6,082 nucleotides of DNA, taken from positions 1 through 6,082 of the forward strand of contig JACWAG010000437.1 of NCBI GenBank assembly GCA_014874425.1. Direction: 5' to 3'. Position 1 is the stretch's first letter. Every line of letters starts with the position of its first letter. Source of the stretch: Syntrophaceae bacterium. Lineage in GTDB: Bacteria > Desulfobacterota > Desulfomonilia > Desulfomonilales > Desulfomonilaceae. The position numbers and the translations under genes are program-made. Shown piece by piece: positions 1-6,082 of the stretch. The notes below the pieces were generated by a model that was not told where the DNA came from, ran no database searches, and saw nothing but the letters and a program-made list of their open reading frames with translations.

Positions 1-218
1 CGGGTTAACGTTTCAATCCCCAGGCTATCGGGCAAATTCAGATCCAGAAAGACCCCGCTGACGCCTCCTTTCTTAAGACGTACTAATCCCAAAGCAAAAC
101 GGGATTCACACTGGATATCCAGATCAACAGTCTCGCAATCCAGGCACATTTCCCTAATCAGACGGGTATCGACGGGATTGTCCTCTATTAGCAAAATTGT
201 CAGCCTATCTTCCAGCAT
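1..218 (-). CDS. Response regulator receiver protein, CheY/Rcp1-like (partial, C-terminus beyond window)
   Basis: This is the N-terminal 72 residues of a cytoplasmic single-domain-type receiver that would accept a phosphoryl group from a histidine kinase. The first beta strand ends in the acidic pair E12-D13 (LLIEDNPVDTRLIREM), and the phosphoacceptor is D59 in VFLDLNLPDS, followed by the usual LGIET helix start. The NPVDTRLI stretch is typical of the Rcp1-like regulators that partner phytochrome-type kinases. The ATG at 218 is preceded by GAGG (224-227) five bases upstream. A nearby ATG at 230 is out of frame and soon hits a stop. The gene begins 14 nt after the stop of the upstream histidine kinase, so co-transcription and cognate pairing are likely. 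The window ends before the conserved Thr and Lys of the receiver and any output domain, so a C-terminal fusion cannot be excluded. Confidence 0.9.
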   Translation of the reverse strand, partial: MLEDRLTILLIEDNPVDTRLIREMCLDCETVDLDIQCESRFALGLVRLKKGGVSGVFLDLNLPDSLGIETLT

Positions 219-232
219 TTCAGCCTCATTCT

Positions 233-2512
233 TTAGAATTCCAAACCCTGTCCAGGAATTGTGAAAAAGAAGGTGGCTCCCTTGCCTGGCTCTGATTGAA
301 CCCAGATGTTTCCTCCGTGTCGTTCAACGATCTTCTTGCAAATAGCCAGGCCTATACCTGTTCCTGGATATTCATCTCTATTGTGTAGCTTCTGGAATAT
401 TACGAATATACGATCCGTATATTGTGGATCAATACCGATACCGTTGTCATGGAGAGAAAAGAGCCAATTCCCATTGTATAGTTCAGCGGAGACATCGATC
501 AATGGGGGAGAATCATTCTTAAATTTCAAAGAGTTATGGATGAGGTTCTGGAATAGCCGCATCAGTTGGGCGTCGTCACCAATCACAGTCGGAAGGTGGT
601 CATGAGTTACCGTGGCGCCACTGTCCTCAATCAACAGTTGAAGATGGTCTAGGACCCGACTCAACAATGTTTCACAGTCAACAGGTCCAAAAGCTTTGCC
701 GTGAGTCCCCACCCGCGAATATTCCAAGAGATCATTAATGAGCATCCTCATATGCTTAGCGCCGTCCACAGCGTACCCTATAAAATCATCGGCGTCCGCG
801 TCGAGTCGTCCCTTGTAGCGACGCTCCATGAGCGCCATATAGCTTGACACCATTCGCAATGGTTCCTGCAGATCATGTGAGGCGACATATGCGAACTGTT
901 GTAACTCCGCATTGGAACGTTCGAGTTCATCGTGAGATCGTCGTAATTCCTCTTCAGCCTTTTTCCTGGCGGAAATGTCTTCGGCAAACATGAGGATCCC
1001 TGATTCTCCCTGATAATCGATGGGAACTGAAGACACACTCACATCCACTTTTGCGCCATCCAGTCGAACAAATTGCTGCTCGATCTCCGGGACAGATAAC
1101 CCCTTTTCCTGAACTTGTTCTACCCTTGACCTTACGATATCACGAAACTCCGGACTGATAATTTCCTGAATTTCCCTTCCGAGCAGTTCTCCTTCGCTCC
1201 TGGCTCCGAGGAGTTTCAGACCCGCCGGATTCATGTAGACCCACTTCTGTTTAACATGGACGCCTATCATCTTTGGAAGGAACTCCACCAACTTTCGATT
1301 ACGCTCCTCACTCTCCTGGAGTTTCTGTTCCGCAAGCTTGCGCTCCGTGATGTCGATGCCGGTACAAATTACATTCTGCACATGGCCTTTATTGTCACGT
1401 ATGGCCGTAAAGGACCACGAAACAAGACGACGACCATCGTTTTTATTGACCCAGTAATATTCATCTTCATAAGCTGACCTGCCGGACTCAAGCTCGCTAA
1501 AAATGGCCTTTATTTCGTTAACTTGTTCGGGGACCAACAAGAGGTCCCAAATGTACCTGTTCAGAGCTTCGTCGGGCGAATAACCGGTCGCTTCTACGCA
1601 GGCCTTGTTAAATCTCACTATTCTTCCGGCAGGATCGAGTACTGTCACTAGCGCTCCAGTAGTATCAAGAACGGTGGAAATGAAATTCCTTTCCATTTCC
1701 AGTCGATCCTGCCTGTCCTTCACCTCTTTGGACAGAAGAGCATAGGGCTTGGTCACACCAGTTTCTACAATCGCCTTGTACAGCAAAACAAATGACACTA
1801 TTTTCAGATAATGACCGATGAAATTATAGAAGTCATACATTTCAGCATAAAGGCTGAACATCAATTCCTGGCCGATGGTCACGATTATCGATAAGGCCAC
1901 CAGTTTCAAAACCCTCTTGTCGAAAGAATCGCCATGTGTCAGGAGCAAAGCCAAAGCGACCACAAGAATGGCGCAAATGGCATATTCTGATATAATCTTG
2001 AAGTTGGTGAGTCCAACTCCTTCGATGAAACATACGGGAAAATTTTTCCAGTAAAAAATGGACCCAAGCAGGAGGGCCGATAGGGCGGTCAATACTAGAA
2101 ATAGTATTCCTATAGGCAGGCGTCGCTTCAAAAAGAACGGGGCGATCAGCAGGGAACCGCTCTCTATGGAACGAGCGCAGATCCAAAGTTGCGGAGACAG
2201 GTTTGGGCCATATTGTGGAAATACTCCCATCCCTTCGTAGGCCAGGGTGTGCAACAAATCAAAGCCTGCCACAAACAGGTAAGAGACTCCGAGAAGCAGA
2301 AGATAGTTGTTTTTCAGGACATATCTTGAGGCCCAGGTGACTGCAAACAGTCCCCCGACAACCGCTATACTGAATAGTTCGGCGAGACTGTGAAACAAAA
2401 GGTAGCTATCCAGTCGAGTCACATATAGGGCGATTAACGTTGCCGCCCCAATAGCGATGTCACGATAGATCTCGGTTTTGGATGACACCTCTTGCATCGG
2501 ATCTTGGCCCAT
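233..2512 (-). CDS. Membrane-bound sensor histidine kinase, MASE3-PAS-PAS-HisKA-HATPase
   Basis: This is a 759-residue sensor kinase that autophosphorylates on a histidine and passes the phosphate to a response regulator. Residues about 15-250 form a hydrophobic block of seven or eight membrane segments. It carries the MASE3 signature patches FHSLAELFS (40-48), FDLLHTLAYEGMGVFPQYG (84-102) and QLWICARSIES (108-118). Two PAS domains follow, at about 272-395 (ending GIDITERK) and 402-518 (ending AEDISARK), then a short coiled linker. The HisKA H-box is FAYVASHDLQEPLR with H546. The ATPase domain has the N-box NLIHN (N656, N660), the G1 box DNGIGID (D689), the F-box and the G2 box GTGIGLAI (717-724). 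No receiver domain is fused. The ATG at 2512 has an AGAAGG ribosome site eight bases upstream (2521-2526), favouring it over Met6. The stimulus is unknown. The H-box resembles the phytochrome-type kinases that use Rcp1-like regulators, matching the receiver gene 14 nt downstream. Confidence 0.95.
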   Translation of the reverse strand: MGQDPMQEVSSKTEIYRDIAIGAATLIALYVTRLDSYLLFHSLAELFSIAVVGGLFAVTWASRYVLKNNYLLLLGVSYLFVAGFDLLHTLAYEGMGVFPQYGPNLSPQLWICARSIESGSLLIAPFFLKRRLPIGILFLVLTALSALLLGSIFYWKNFPVCFIEGVGLTNFKIISEYAICAILVVALALLLTHGDSFDKRVLKLVALSIIVTIGQELMFSLYAEMYDFYNFIGHYLKIVSFVLLYKAIVETGVTKPYALLSKEVKDRQDRLEMERNFISTVLDTTGALVTVLDPAGRIVRFNKACVEATGYSPDEALNRYIWDLLLVPEQVNEIKAIFSELESGRSAYEDEYYWVNKNDGRRLVSWSFTAIRDNKGHVQNVICTGIDITERKLAEQKLQESEERNRKLVEFLPKMIGVHVKQKWVYMNPAGLKLLGARSEGELLGREIQEIISPEFRDIVRSRVEQVQEKGLSVPEIEQQFVRLDGAKVDVSVSSVPIDYQGESGILMFAEDISARKKAEEELRRSHDELERSNAELQQFAYVASHDLQEPLRMVSSYMALMERRYKGRLDADADDFIGYAVDGAKHMRMLINDLLEYSRVGTHGKAFGPVDCETLLSRVLDHLQLLIEDSGATVTHDHLPTVIGDDAQLMRLFQNLIHNSLKFKNDSPPLIDVSAELYNGNWLFSLHDNGIGIDPQYTDRIFVIFQKLHNRDEYPGTGIGLAICKKIVERHGGNIWVQSEPGKGATFFFTIPGQGLEF

Positions 2513-2597
2513 TATTAGGACCTTCTAAGCTAAGTGAGGATAATTGCCCCTAATACACAGCAAGTATTTTAATATAAGCAATGCTAAACACAAACAC

Positions 2598-2609
2598 TTA
2601 CTTGAGTAA
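2598..2609. repeat. Small inverted repeat TTACT-TG-AGTAA
   Basis: Perfect 5-bp arms flank a 2-bp centre, 86-97 bp upstream of the kinase start codon. The symmetry does not extend outward. It is too small to be a terminator and could be an operator half-site pair or chance. Confidence 0.2.
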
Positions 2610-2621
2610 AGAATTTTTTGC

Positions 2622-2637
2622 GCTGTTAAAAGCTGTT
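2622..2637 (-). repeat. Tandem AACAGC hexamers with a 10-bp period, possible operator
   Basis: Read on the minus strand, AACAGC occurs at 2637-2632 and again at 2627-2622, separated by TTTT, giving a period of exactly 10 bp. A third copy, within the 10-bp direct repeat AACAGCTTTT (minus strand), sits at 2725-2716. Direct repeats one helical turn apart are a common binding format for dimeric regulators. They lie about 110-125 bp upstream of the kinase start. The hexamer is short and chance occurrence in A+T-rich DNA is possible, so a regulatory role is only an inference. Confidence 0.25.
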
Positions 2638-2792
2638 CGGTTAAGCGAAAGGTGAAATCAATCATGAAGAGTGAAAAAAATAATTGTTTCCCCCTTTATC
2701 AGTTAATTCTGAAAGAAAAGCTGTTGATTCTAAGTTGTTGACATAATTTCCATGAGGATTCGGCGATAATTATACTTGAGCGGCAACAACAA

Positions 2793-4040
2793 CTAGTAAA
2801 TTTGAAGATACGTATCCATGGCCTTTTTCTGGGCCTCATTCGTTAGCCAATGAATTTGCTCATAATTGGCGTCTAGCAGCTTAATTATGTTAATATCCAA
2901 AAGGCGCTTATTGCCTAGGTCTTTCAATATAGACATGGCGTCATTTTTGTTCATGCCATGTCTGTAAGGGCGCTCCTCAGCTAATGCCGTGAAAATATCG
3001 GCGATTGAAACGATCCTAGACCCTATACCAAGTTGTTTAGATGTAAGGTGAAAAGGGTATCCCGAGCCATCTAATCTCTCATGATGAAATGCGGCCCATT
3101 CAGCTATTTGCTGTATTCCACCTATGCTACTCAATACCATATAAGTCACATAGGTATGTTGGCGTATCACAGCAAATTCCTCGTCAGTGAGTTTGCCGTT
3201 TTTTTCTAAAATGCTATTGGGAATAGCCATTTTCCCCAAATCGTGTAGATTCCCCGCAACTTTCATTGATTCTGTTTCAAGCTCCGTCAGCCCAAATAAG
3301 CTGGCGATCATGGAAGCTGCGGCAGATACACCAGCCGAATGTGTCACAGTGAATTTTGACCTGAAATCAATCAAATTCCTAACAAATTCGGATATAATAA
3401 TTAATTGACCAAGTTCAACCTCAATTCCTCGACCTGGAGCGCTGTGCAAAAGGATAGAGTACAGCCTTGGTGATGTTAGGTCCAGCCAAAAATCCTCCCG
3501 CCTTGCAACGGATTTCAGCAAATCAATCATCAGGGGATGAATTTGATTGTCTGACAGCGATGACACTCTAGAGATTAGTTCATCATTTTGATGTAAGATG
3601 TACTGTTCCCGATTGATAAATCGTTCTAGTGTATCAGCCAGAAAGAGAATCTGTGACTGCAACACTAGTTGATTTTCTATGGGCTCACTCCAGGCTCTCC
3701 ATTGTCTGTGGTGATATCGAACTATTTTAGCACAAGGTTCGAAAATAGGGACCGTCTGAAGGAGGCGTCCTCCACGAACGCAATGGGCATCCAGATTTTC
3801 AGCCTGTCCCCTATAAAGAGCGACTTTTTCGTCTGGTGACAGTGCTCCTAAGTCGTGAAACAGGGCCGCCATAAAGAGATTTTTCAAGGGCTCCGGAGGT
3901 AAGCTGGCAGCTTGCCCGAGTTGCCAGGCCACAAAGGCTGACCGAATCTGACGTTGAAACAGGATCGGGCTACCCAAGTCAAGAGCATCGGACAGAGAAA
4001 GCGCCAAATTGAGAAGATTTATAGTGCCGTTATGATACAT
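2793..4040 (-). CDS. Double-HD protein: degenerate N-terminal HD domain plus HD-GYP phosphodiesterase domain
   Basis: This is a 415-residue soluble protein with no membrane segment or receiver domain. The C-terminal half (about 215-400) is a complete HD-GYP domain, a family known to hydrolyse cyclic di-GMP and sometimes other cyclic dinucleotides. It shows H234, the HD pair and Lys in LHDLGK (H266, D267, K270), H295, HHERLDGSGYP (H319, H320, then GYP at 327-329) and D348 in SIADIFTA. The residue four before H234 is Phe, where trinuclear-metal members carry Glu, so a two-metal site is more likely. The N-terminal half (about 25-145) repeats the fold with FHDLG (H62, D63), H86, HH110-111 and D136. 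It lacks the Lys and the GYP motif. The first His also appears lost. The ATG at 4040 has only a weak GAG-type ribosome site, but the next Met is residue 57, inside the first HD domain. The transposase scar lies 75 nt upstream; no promoter was recognised. Confidence 0.9.
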   Translation of the reverse strand: MYHNGTINLLNLALSLSDALDLGSPILFQRQIRSAFVAWQLGQAASLPPEPLKNLFMAALFHDLGALSPDEKVALYRGQAENLDAHCVRGGRLLQTVPIFEPCAKIVRYHHRQWRAWSEPIENQLVLQSQILFLADTLERFINREQYILHQNDELISRVSSLSDNQIHPLMIDLLKSVARREDFWLDLTSPRLYSILLHSAPGRGIEVELGQLIIISEFVRNLIDFRSKFTVTHSAGVSAAASMIASLFGLTELETESMKVAGNLHDLGKMAIPNSILEKNGKLTDEEFAVIRQHTYVTYMVLSSIGGIQQIAEWAAFHHERLDGSGYPFHLTSKQLGIGSRIVSIADIFTALAEERPYRHGMNKNDAMSILKDLGNKRLLDINIIKLLDANYEQIHWLTNEAQKKAMDTYLQIY

Positions 4041-4115
4041 CTTAACTCACTCAACTCAACGATGGTCTGACGGTGTGGGACAATTGATCGAGACTTTTAA
4101 GCGCAAGCTGCTTGT
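4041..4115. other. Short spacer between transposase remnant and HD-GYP gene, possible IS right end
   Basis: This gap should contain the leader of the HD-GYP gene. A plus-strand segment at 4063-4082 starts with TG and lies 33 bp beyond the transposase stop, where IS3 elements carry their right terminal inverted repeat. No matching left end exists in the window, so this assignment is tentative. No clear promoter was found. Confidence 0.3.
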
Positions 4116-4265
4116 TCATGCTGTTGCCCTTTGTTTGGGTAGGTAACTCCAGTAAACTTCATGAGGGAGGCTTATGTCAAGGCTCTTCTGAGGTCGCTTG
4201 TAATTGAAAAACTCGAAATAGGCTTTGAGCGCCTCCCTGGTTTCAGCCATGGATTCATAAGCCTT
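4116..4265 (-). pseudogene. IS3-family transposase remnant (C-terminal 49 residues)
   Basis: Translation of the minus strand gives a 49-residue stretch ending at a TGA (4116-4118). It carries KAYESMAETREALKAYFEFF followed by NYKRPQKSLDISLPHEVY. This is the end of the integrase core of IS3-type (OrfB) transposases, where YFxFYNxxRPHxSL and TPxEVY are the hallmark. The catalytic DDE residues and everything upstream are missing: the frame remains open to about 4300 but resemblance to transposases stops near 4265. It is therefore a dead fragment left by insertion and deletion. It sits between the end of the OB-fold ORF (stop 4313) and the HD-GYP start (4040), on the same strand as both. The Met at its fifth codon has no reason to be a real start. 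Identification rests on motif recognition. Confidence 0.8.
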
Positions 4266-4300
4266 CCCTCCGGTTGGCAGAAGTGACGAGACTATTCGAG

Positions 4301-4353
4301 ATCGGCCGCAGACTAATAAATCTCCATTTTGAGGAATTTATCCAATCGGCCGC
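4301..4353. repeat. 9-bp direct repeat ATCGGCCGC
   Basis: The 9-mer occurs at 4301-4309, just past the OB-fold ORF stop, and at 4345-4353, inside the last codons of that ORF; the copies start 44 bp apart. Its core CGGCCG is self-complementary. It lies next to the transposase scar, but it does not flank the scar and so is not a target-site duplication of it. Confidence 0.3.
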
Positions 4354-4774
4354 TCCAGGCTTTCAGAGCCTTCTCCATTACTATTGATATTGATATTCCT
4401 TTTGCTCCCTGTTTTTGCAATTTACCCTGAATGGCCAGGACCTGACTGGTAAGTATAGTTCGCGCAAATCCCTTCTGGGCTTTTGGGAAAACCACTACAT
4501 CAATAAGCCCGGTTTCGTCCTCCATGGTCAGGAACATAACCCTTTTGCCTGATTTGGTCGGTGGAGTATGGACAATCACCAGCAGTCCGATAACCCTAAC
4601 AAGACTGCCTGATGGAAGACGTCTCAAATCAACGGCCCTAATGATGTTGCATTTTGCCAGCAAAGGCCTAAATACAGACAGGGGATGGGAGTTACAGAAG
4701 AATTTCATGGAGATGGCTTCGTTATAAGCCCGTGTTCTGTCTGTCTCATTTATGTATTTGGTCCTATCAGGCAT
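4313..4774 (-). CDS. OB-fold ORF: detached C-terminal part of the DnaE-type polymerase
   Basis: This 153-residue ORF matches the region after the helix-hairpin-helix of DnaE/DnaE2 polymerases. Residues about 16-36 correspond to the polymerase linker, with the SHPLSVFRP patch that resembles the GPHPMALLRP of DnaE2. Residues about 47-135 are the OB fold, with LPSGSLVRVIGLLV, VMFLTMEDETGLIDVVVFP and LAIQGKLQKQG. In the family this domain binds single-stranded DNA. It begins at ATG 4774, overlapping the upstream polymerase ORF by 8 nt (ATGCCTGA) in the +1 frame. An AGGAAG ribosome site lies six bases upstream (4781-4786). Its frame is closed by a TGA at 4790-4792, so the two frames overlap by only about 23 nt. 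It is either a separately translated, coupled subunit or the tail of one gene broken by a frameshift. No protein sequence appears missing at the junction. Confidence 0.85.
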   Translation of the reverse strand: MPDRTKYINETDRTRAYNEAISMKFFCNSHPLSVFRPLLAKCNIIRAVDLRRLPSGSLVRVIGLLVIVHTPPTKSGKRVMFLTMEDETGLIDVVVFPKAQKGFARTILTSQVLAIQGKLQKQGAKGISISIVMEKALKAWSGRLDKFLKMEIY

Positions 4775-6082
4775 TATAAGCTTCCTGGATCAATTTCCAT
4801 TCGTAATCTTCGAGGCCTTCAAAAGCTCCGGCGATAGAGAGAATATCCTCTATACGTTTAGGGGTGGGAACACGGGCCAGAAATTCTTCGCGACTCTGGA
4901 ATGGCCCAAATCTTGCATGATTAGCTCTAATACGACGGGCCATGGCGGGTCCGACTCCGTTTATCACATCCAACGGGACCCTTATTCCAGTCCCTTCAGT
5001 CATATATTCAACACCGCTCAAATTAACGTGTGGTCGGTATATTCGTATACCCCTTCTCCTGGCTTCGTTTATCACTACCGAATGCGGATATGAGCCCACC
5101 TGTCCGGCGTTGAGCAGCCCAAGATAAAAAGCCTGGGGATAATGAGCTTTCAGGTAAGCGCTTTGATAAGTGATGTGGGCGAATGAAGCGGCGTGAGCCT
5201 TACAAAAACCATATGACGCGAAGGCGGAGATCTGAGTGAAAACTTCTTCCGCAAGAGATTTGTCATGTCCCTGATCTAATGCCCCTTTAATGAAGCTCTG
5301 TTTCAGGAGTTCCATCTTTCTGGATTTACGGTCTTTTGTCATGGCTCTTCGGAAAGCGTCGGCTTCAGCGTAAGACAAACCAGCAAAGAAGTGAGCGACT
5401 CGTAAAACCTGTTCCTGGAAAAGAATTACACCGTAGGTCTCTTGCAAGACTTCTGAAATAGTCCCGTGTAAAAAAGGAACAGGCTCTTCTTTGTTTCGCC
5501 TCCGAATGTAAACGTTCACCATATCGCCTTCAACAGGGCCGGGCCTGAAAAGAGAAACTTCCGCCACCAGGTCTTTAAACTCTACTGGCTGGAGACACCC
5601 CAAAAGGCTGCGTTGTCCTGGAGATTCAAGCTGGAAAACGCCGACACTGTGAGTGCTGCAAAGCAGTGAATAAGTCCTTTTGTCGTTAAGGGGAATACGG
5701 TCAAGATTGAGGTTGATTCTTTTTTCATGCAATATTTCAAGGGCCTTTCTGATAGCGGTGTGCATACGCAAGCCGAGTATGTCCAGTTTGAGTAGGCCCA
5801 AAGCTTCAACATCGTCTTTATCCAGTTGGCTTACCGGCACTCCTTTGGGTGATCTGCCCACTGGCGACCAGACTTTGATATCGTCGGGCGCTATTATTAT
5901 CCCACCTAAATGAACCGAGGTCTGGAAAGGAAGACCCGTCAGCCTTGAGGCCAAATCCACAAGCTGTGTTTCTTTCTTGATAGGAGCGCCTCTCAATTCC
6001 GGTAATTGTTCCAGGGATAGCTTCAGGTCACGTCCTCTAAGCGACCAGGGAAGGCATGAAGCAAGACGGTTTATCTCGTTCA
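4767..6082 (-). CDS. dnaE2: DNA polymerase III alpha subunit, DnaE2-like (partial, N-terminus beyond window)
   Basis: This is the C-terminal 437 residues of a family-C replicative or error-prone polymerase; the frame is open to the window edge, so a TTG at 5996 is not its start. In order it shows VHLGGIIIAPDD (57-68), LDKDDVEALGLLKLDILGLR with D100, the third catalytic Asp (E. coli D555 equivalent), VGVFQLESPGQRSL (146-159), SLFRPGPVEGDMVNVYIRRR (176-195), TYGVILFQEQVLRVA (215-229), AFASYGFCKAHAASFAHITY (286-305) and LKAHYP. A helix-hairpin-helix follows at about 369-388 (VINGVGPAMARRI). The first two catalytic Asp residues and the PHP domain lie outside the window. RPGPxxGDMVxxYxRRR and KAHAASFA favour the DnaE2 (ImuC) branch, which does lesion bypass, over the main DnaE, but this is uncertain. 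The ORF stops at TGA 4767-4769 before the usual OB fold, which lies in the overlapping next ORF. Confidence 0.9.
   Translation of the reverse strand, partial: NEINRLASCLPWSLRGRDLKLSLEQLPELRGAPIKKETQLVDLASRLTGLPFQTSVHLGGIIIAPDDIKVWSPVGRSPKGVPVSQLDKDDVEALGLLKLDILGLRMHTAIRKALEILHEKRINLNLDRIPLNDKRTYSLLCSTHSVGVFQLESPGQRSLLGCLQPVEFKDLVAEVSLFRPGPVEGDMVNVYIRRRNKEEPVPFLHGTISEVLQETYGVILFQEQVLRVAHFFAGLSYAEADAFRRAMTKDRKSRKMELLKQSFIKGALDQGHDKSLAEEVFTQISAFASYGFCKAHAASFAHITYQSAYLKAHYPQAFYLGLLNAGQVGSYPHSVVINEARRRGIRIYRPHVNLSGVEYMTEGTGIRVPLDVINGVGPAMARRIRANHARFGPFQSREEFLARVPTPKRIEDILSIAGAFEGLEDYEWKLIQEAYNA
4781..4786 (-). promoter_or_regulatory. Ribosome binding site AGGAAG for the OB-fold ORF
   Basis: AGGAAG on the minus strand lies six bases before ATG 4774, inside the last codons of the polymerase ORF. 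Its strength and spacing support real initiation at that ATG and argue for translational coupling, although it could be coincidental because the bases also encode polymerase residues. Confidence 0.55.

Larger units (their letters stand above)
2513..2792. other. A+T-rich intergenic region upstream of the histidine kinase gene
   Basis: This 280-bp gap separates the HD-GYP stop from the kinase start and should hold the promoter of the kinase-regulator operon. I see no coding signal in either strand. No convincing sigma-70 pair could be placed on the minus strand: TATATT-like bases lie near 2570-2580 but lack a good -35 at proper spacing. On the plus strand TTGACA occurs at 2738-2743, but the TATAAT-like hexamers after it are spaced at least 20 bases away, and that orientation would run antisense into the HD-GYP gene. 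No strong stem plus U-tract terminator follows the HD-GYP stop; a weak bulged stem (2694-2715) is not followed directly by a T run. Small repeats in this gap are listed separately. Confidence 0.6.

Noticed and set aside
306..605. Plus-strand open frame antisense to the histidine kinase
   Set aside because: It lies entirely opposite the kinase ATPase domain, has no family resemblance and no supporting ribosome site; it is a shadow of the real gene.
2694..2715. Bulged stem CTTT-AT-CAG/CTGAAAG as a terminator of the HD-GYP gene
   Set aside because: The stem is short, A+T-rich and bulged, and the T run on the minus strand begins well after the stem, so it does not meet intrinsic terminator criteria.
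2738..2776. Plus-strand TTGACA with downstream TATACT/GATAAT
   Set aside because: Spacing is 21 or 27 bases instead of about 17, and it would drive antisense transcription into the HD-GYP gene.
2730..2796. Imperfect inverted repeat CTAAGTTGTTG / CAACAACTAG around the HD-GYP stop
   Set aside because: The arms are low complexity, carry a bulge and enclose about 46 bases; likely chance.
4103..4118. CAAGC-T-GCTTG palindrome near the transposase stop
   Set aside because: The single-base loop cannot form a hairpin and no T run follows; not a terminator.
4752..5093. Plus-strand open frame of 113 codons opposite the polymerase and OB-fold junction
   Set aside because: It mirrors strongly conserved polymerase coding sequence on the other strand and its translation resembles no known family.
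5996..5998. Possible TTG start of the polymerase fragment
   Set aside because: The same frame stays open for 28 more codons to the window edge with polymerase-like sequence, and the essential N-terminal domains would be missing.
1..6082. CRISPR array, tRNA/rRNA gene or defence cassette
   Set aside because: No regularly spaced repeats, no cloverleaf-like or rRNA-like sequence and no defence protein family were seen on either strand.

Overview
All recognisable genes in this window lie on the minus strand, so transcription runs from position 6082 towards 1. The window reads as ordinary bacterial chromosome of moderate G+C. The gene families fit a signalling-rich, environmental Gram-negative, possibly a deltaproteobacterium-like (Desulfobacterota) lineage. 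That assignment is an impression from family style, not a demonstrated one.

Layout in the direction of transcription. (1) 6082-4767 is the C-terminal 437 residues of a DnaE-type (DnaE2-like) DNA polymerase III alpha subunit, cut by the window edge. (2) 4774-4313 is a 153-residue ORF carrying the OB-fold that normally ends the same polymerase polypeptide. It starts 8 nt inside the end of the polymerase ORF in the +1 frame and has its own good ribosome binding site, so the polymerase is split into catalytic and OB parts. (3) About 4265-4116 is a 50-codon C-terminal remnant of an IS3-type transposase, too short for a normal ORF list. (4) 4040-2793 is a protein with two HD domains: a degenerate N-terminal copy and a complete HD-GYP domain, the cyclic di-GMP phosphodiesterase family. 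(5) 2792-2513 is a 280-bp A+T-rich intergenic region with small repeats. (6) 2512-233 is a membrane-bound hybrid-free histidine kinase with MASE3, PAS, PAS, HisKA and HATPase domains. (7) 218-1 is the start of a stand-alone CheY/Rcp1-like response regulator, cut by the window edge.

The kinase and regulator are 14 nt apart and almost certainly form one operon and one phosphorelay. The HD-GYP protein is a separate signalling unit with its own flanking gaps, although all genes are co-oriented. The two polymerase ORFs are translationally overlapping and should be considered one functional gene. The most noteworthy item is the polymerase split; the next are the transposase scar between the OB ORF and the HD-GYP gene, and the double-HD architecture. 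I did not find a CRISPR array, RNA gene, complete mobile element or clearly novel system here.
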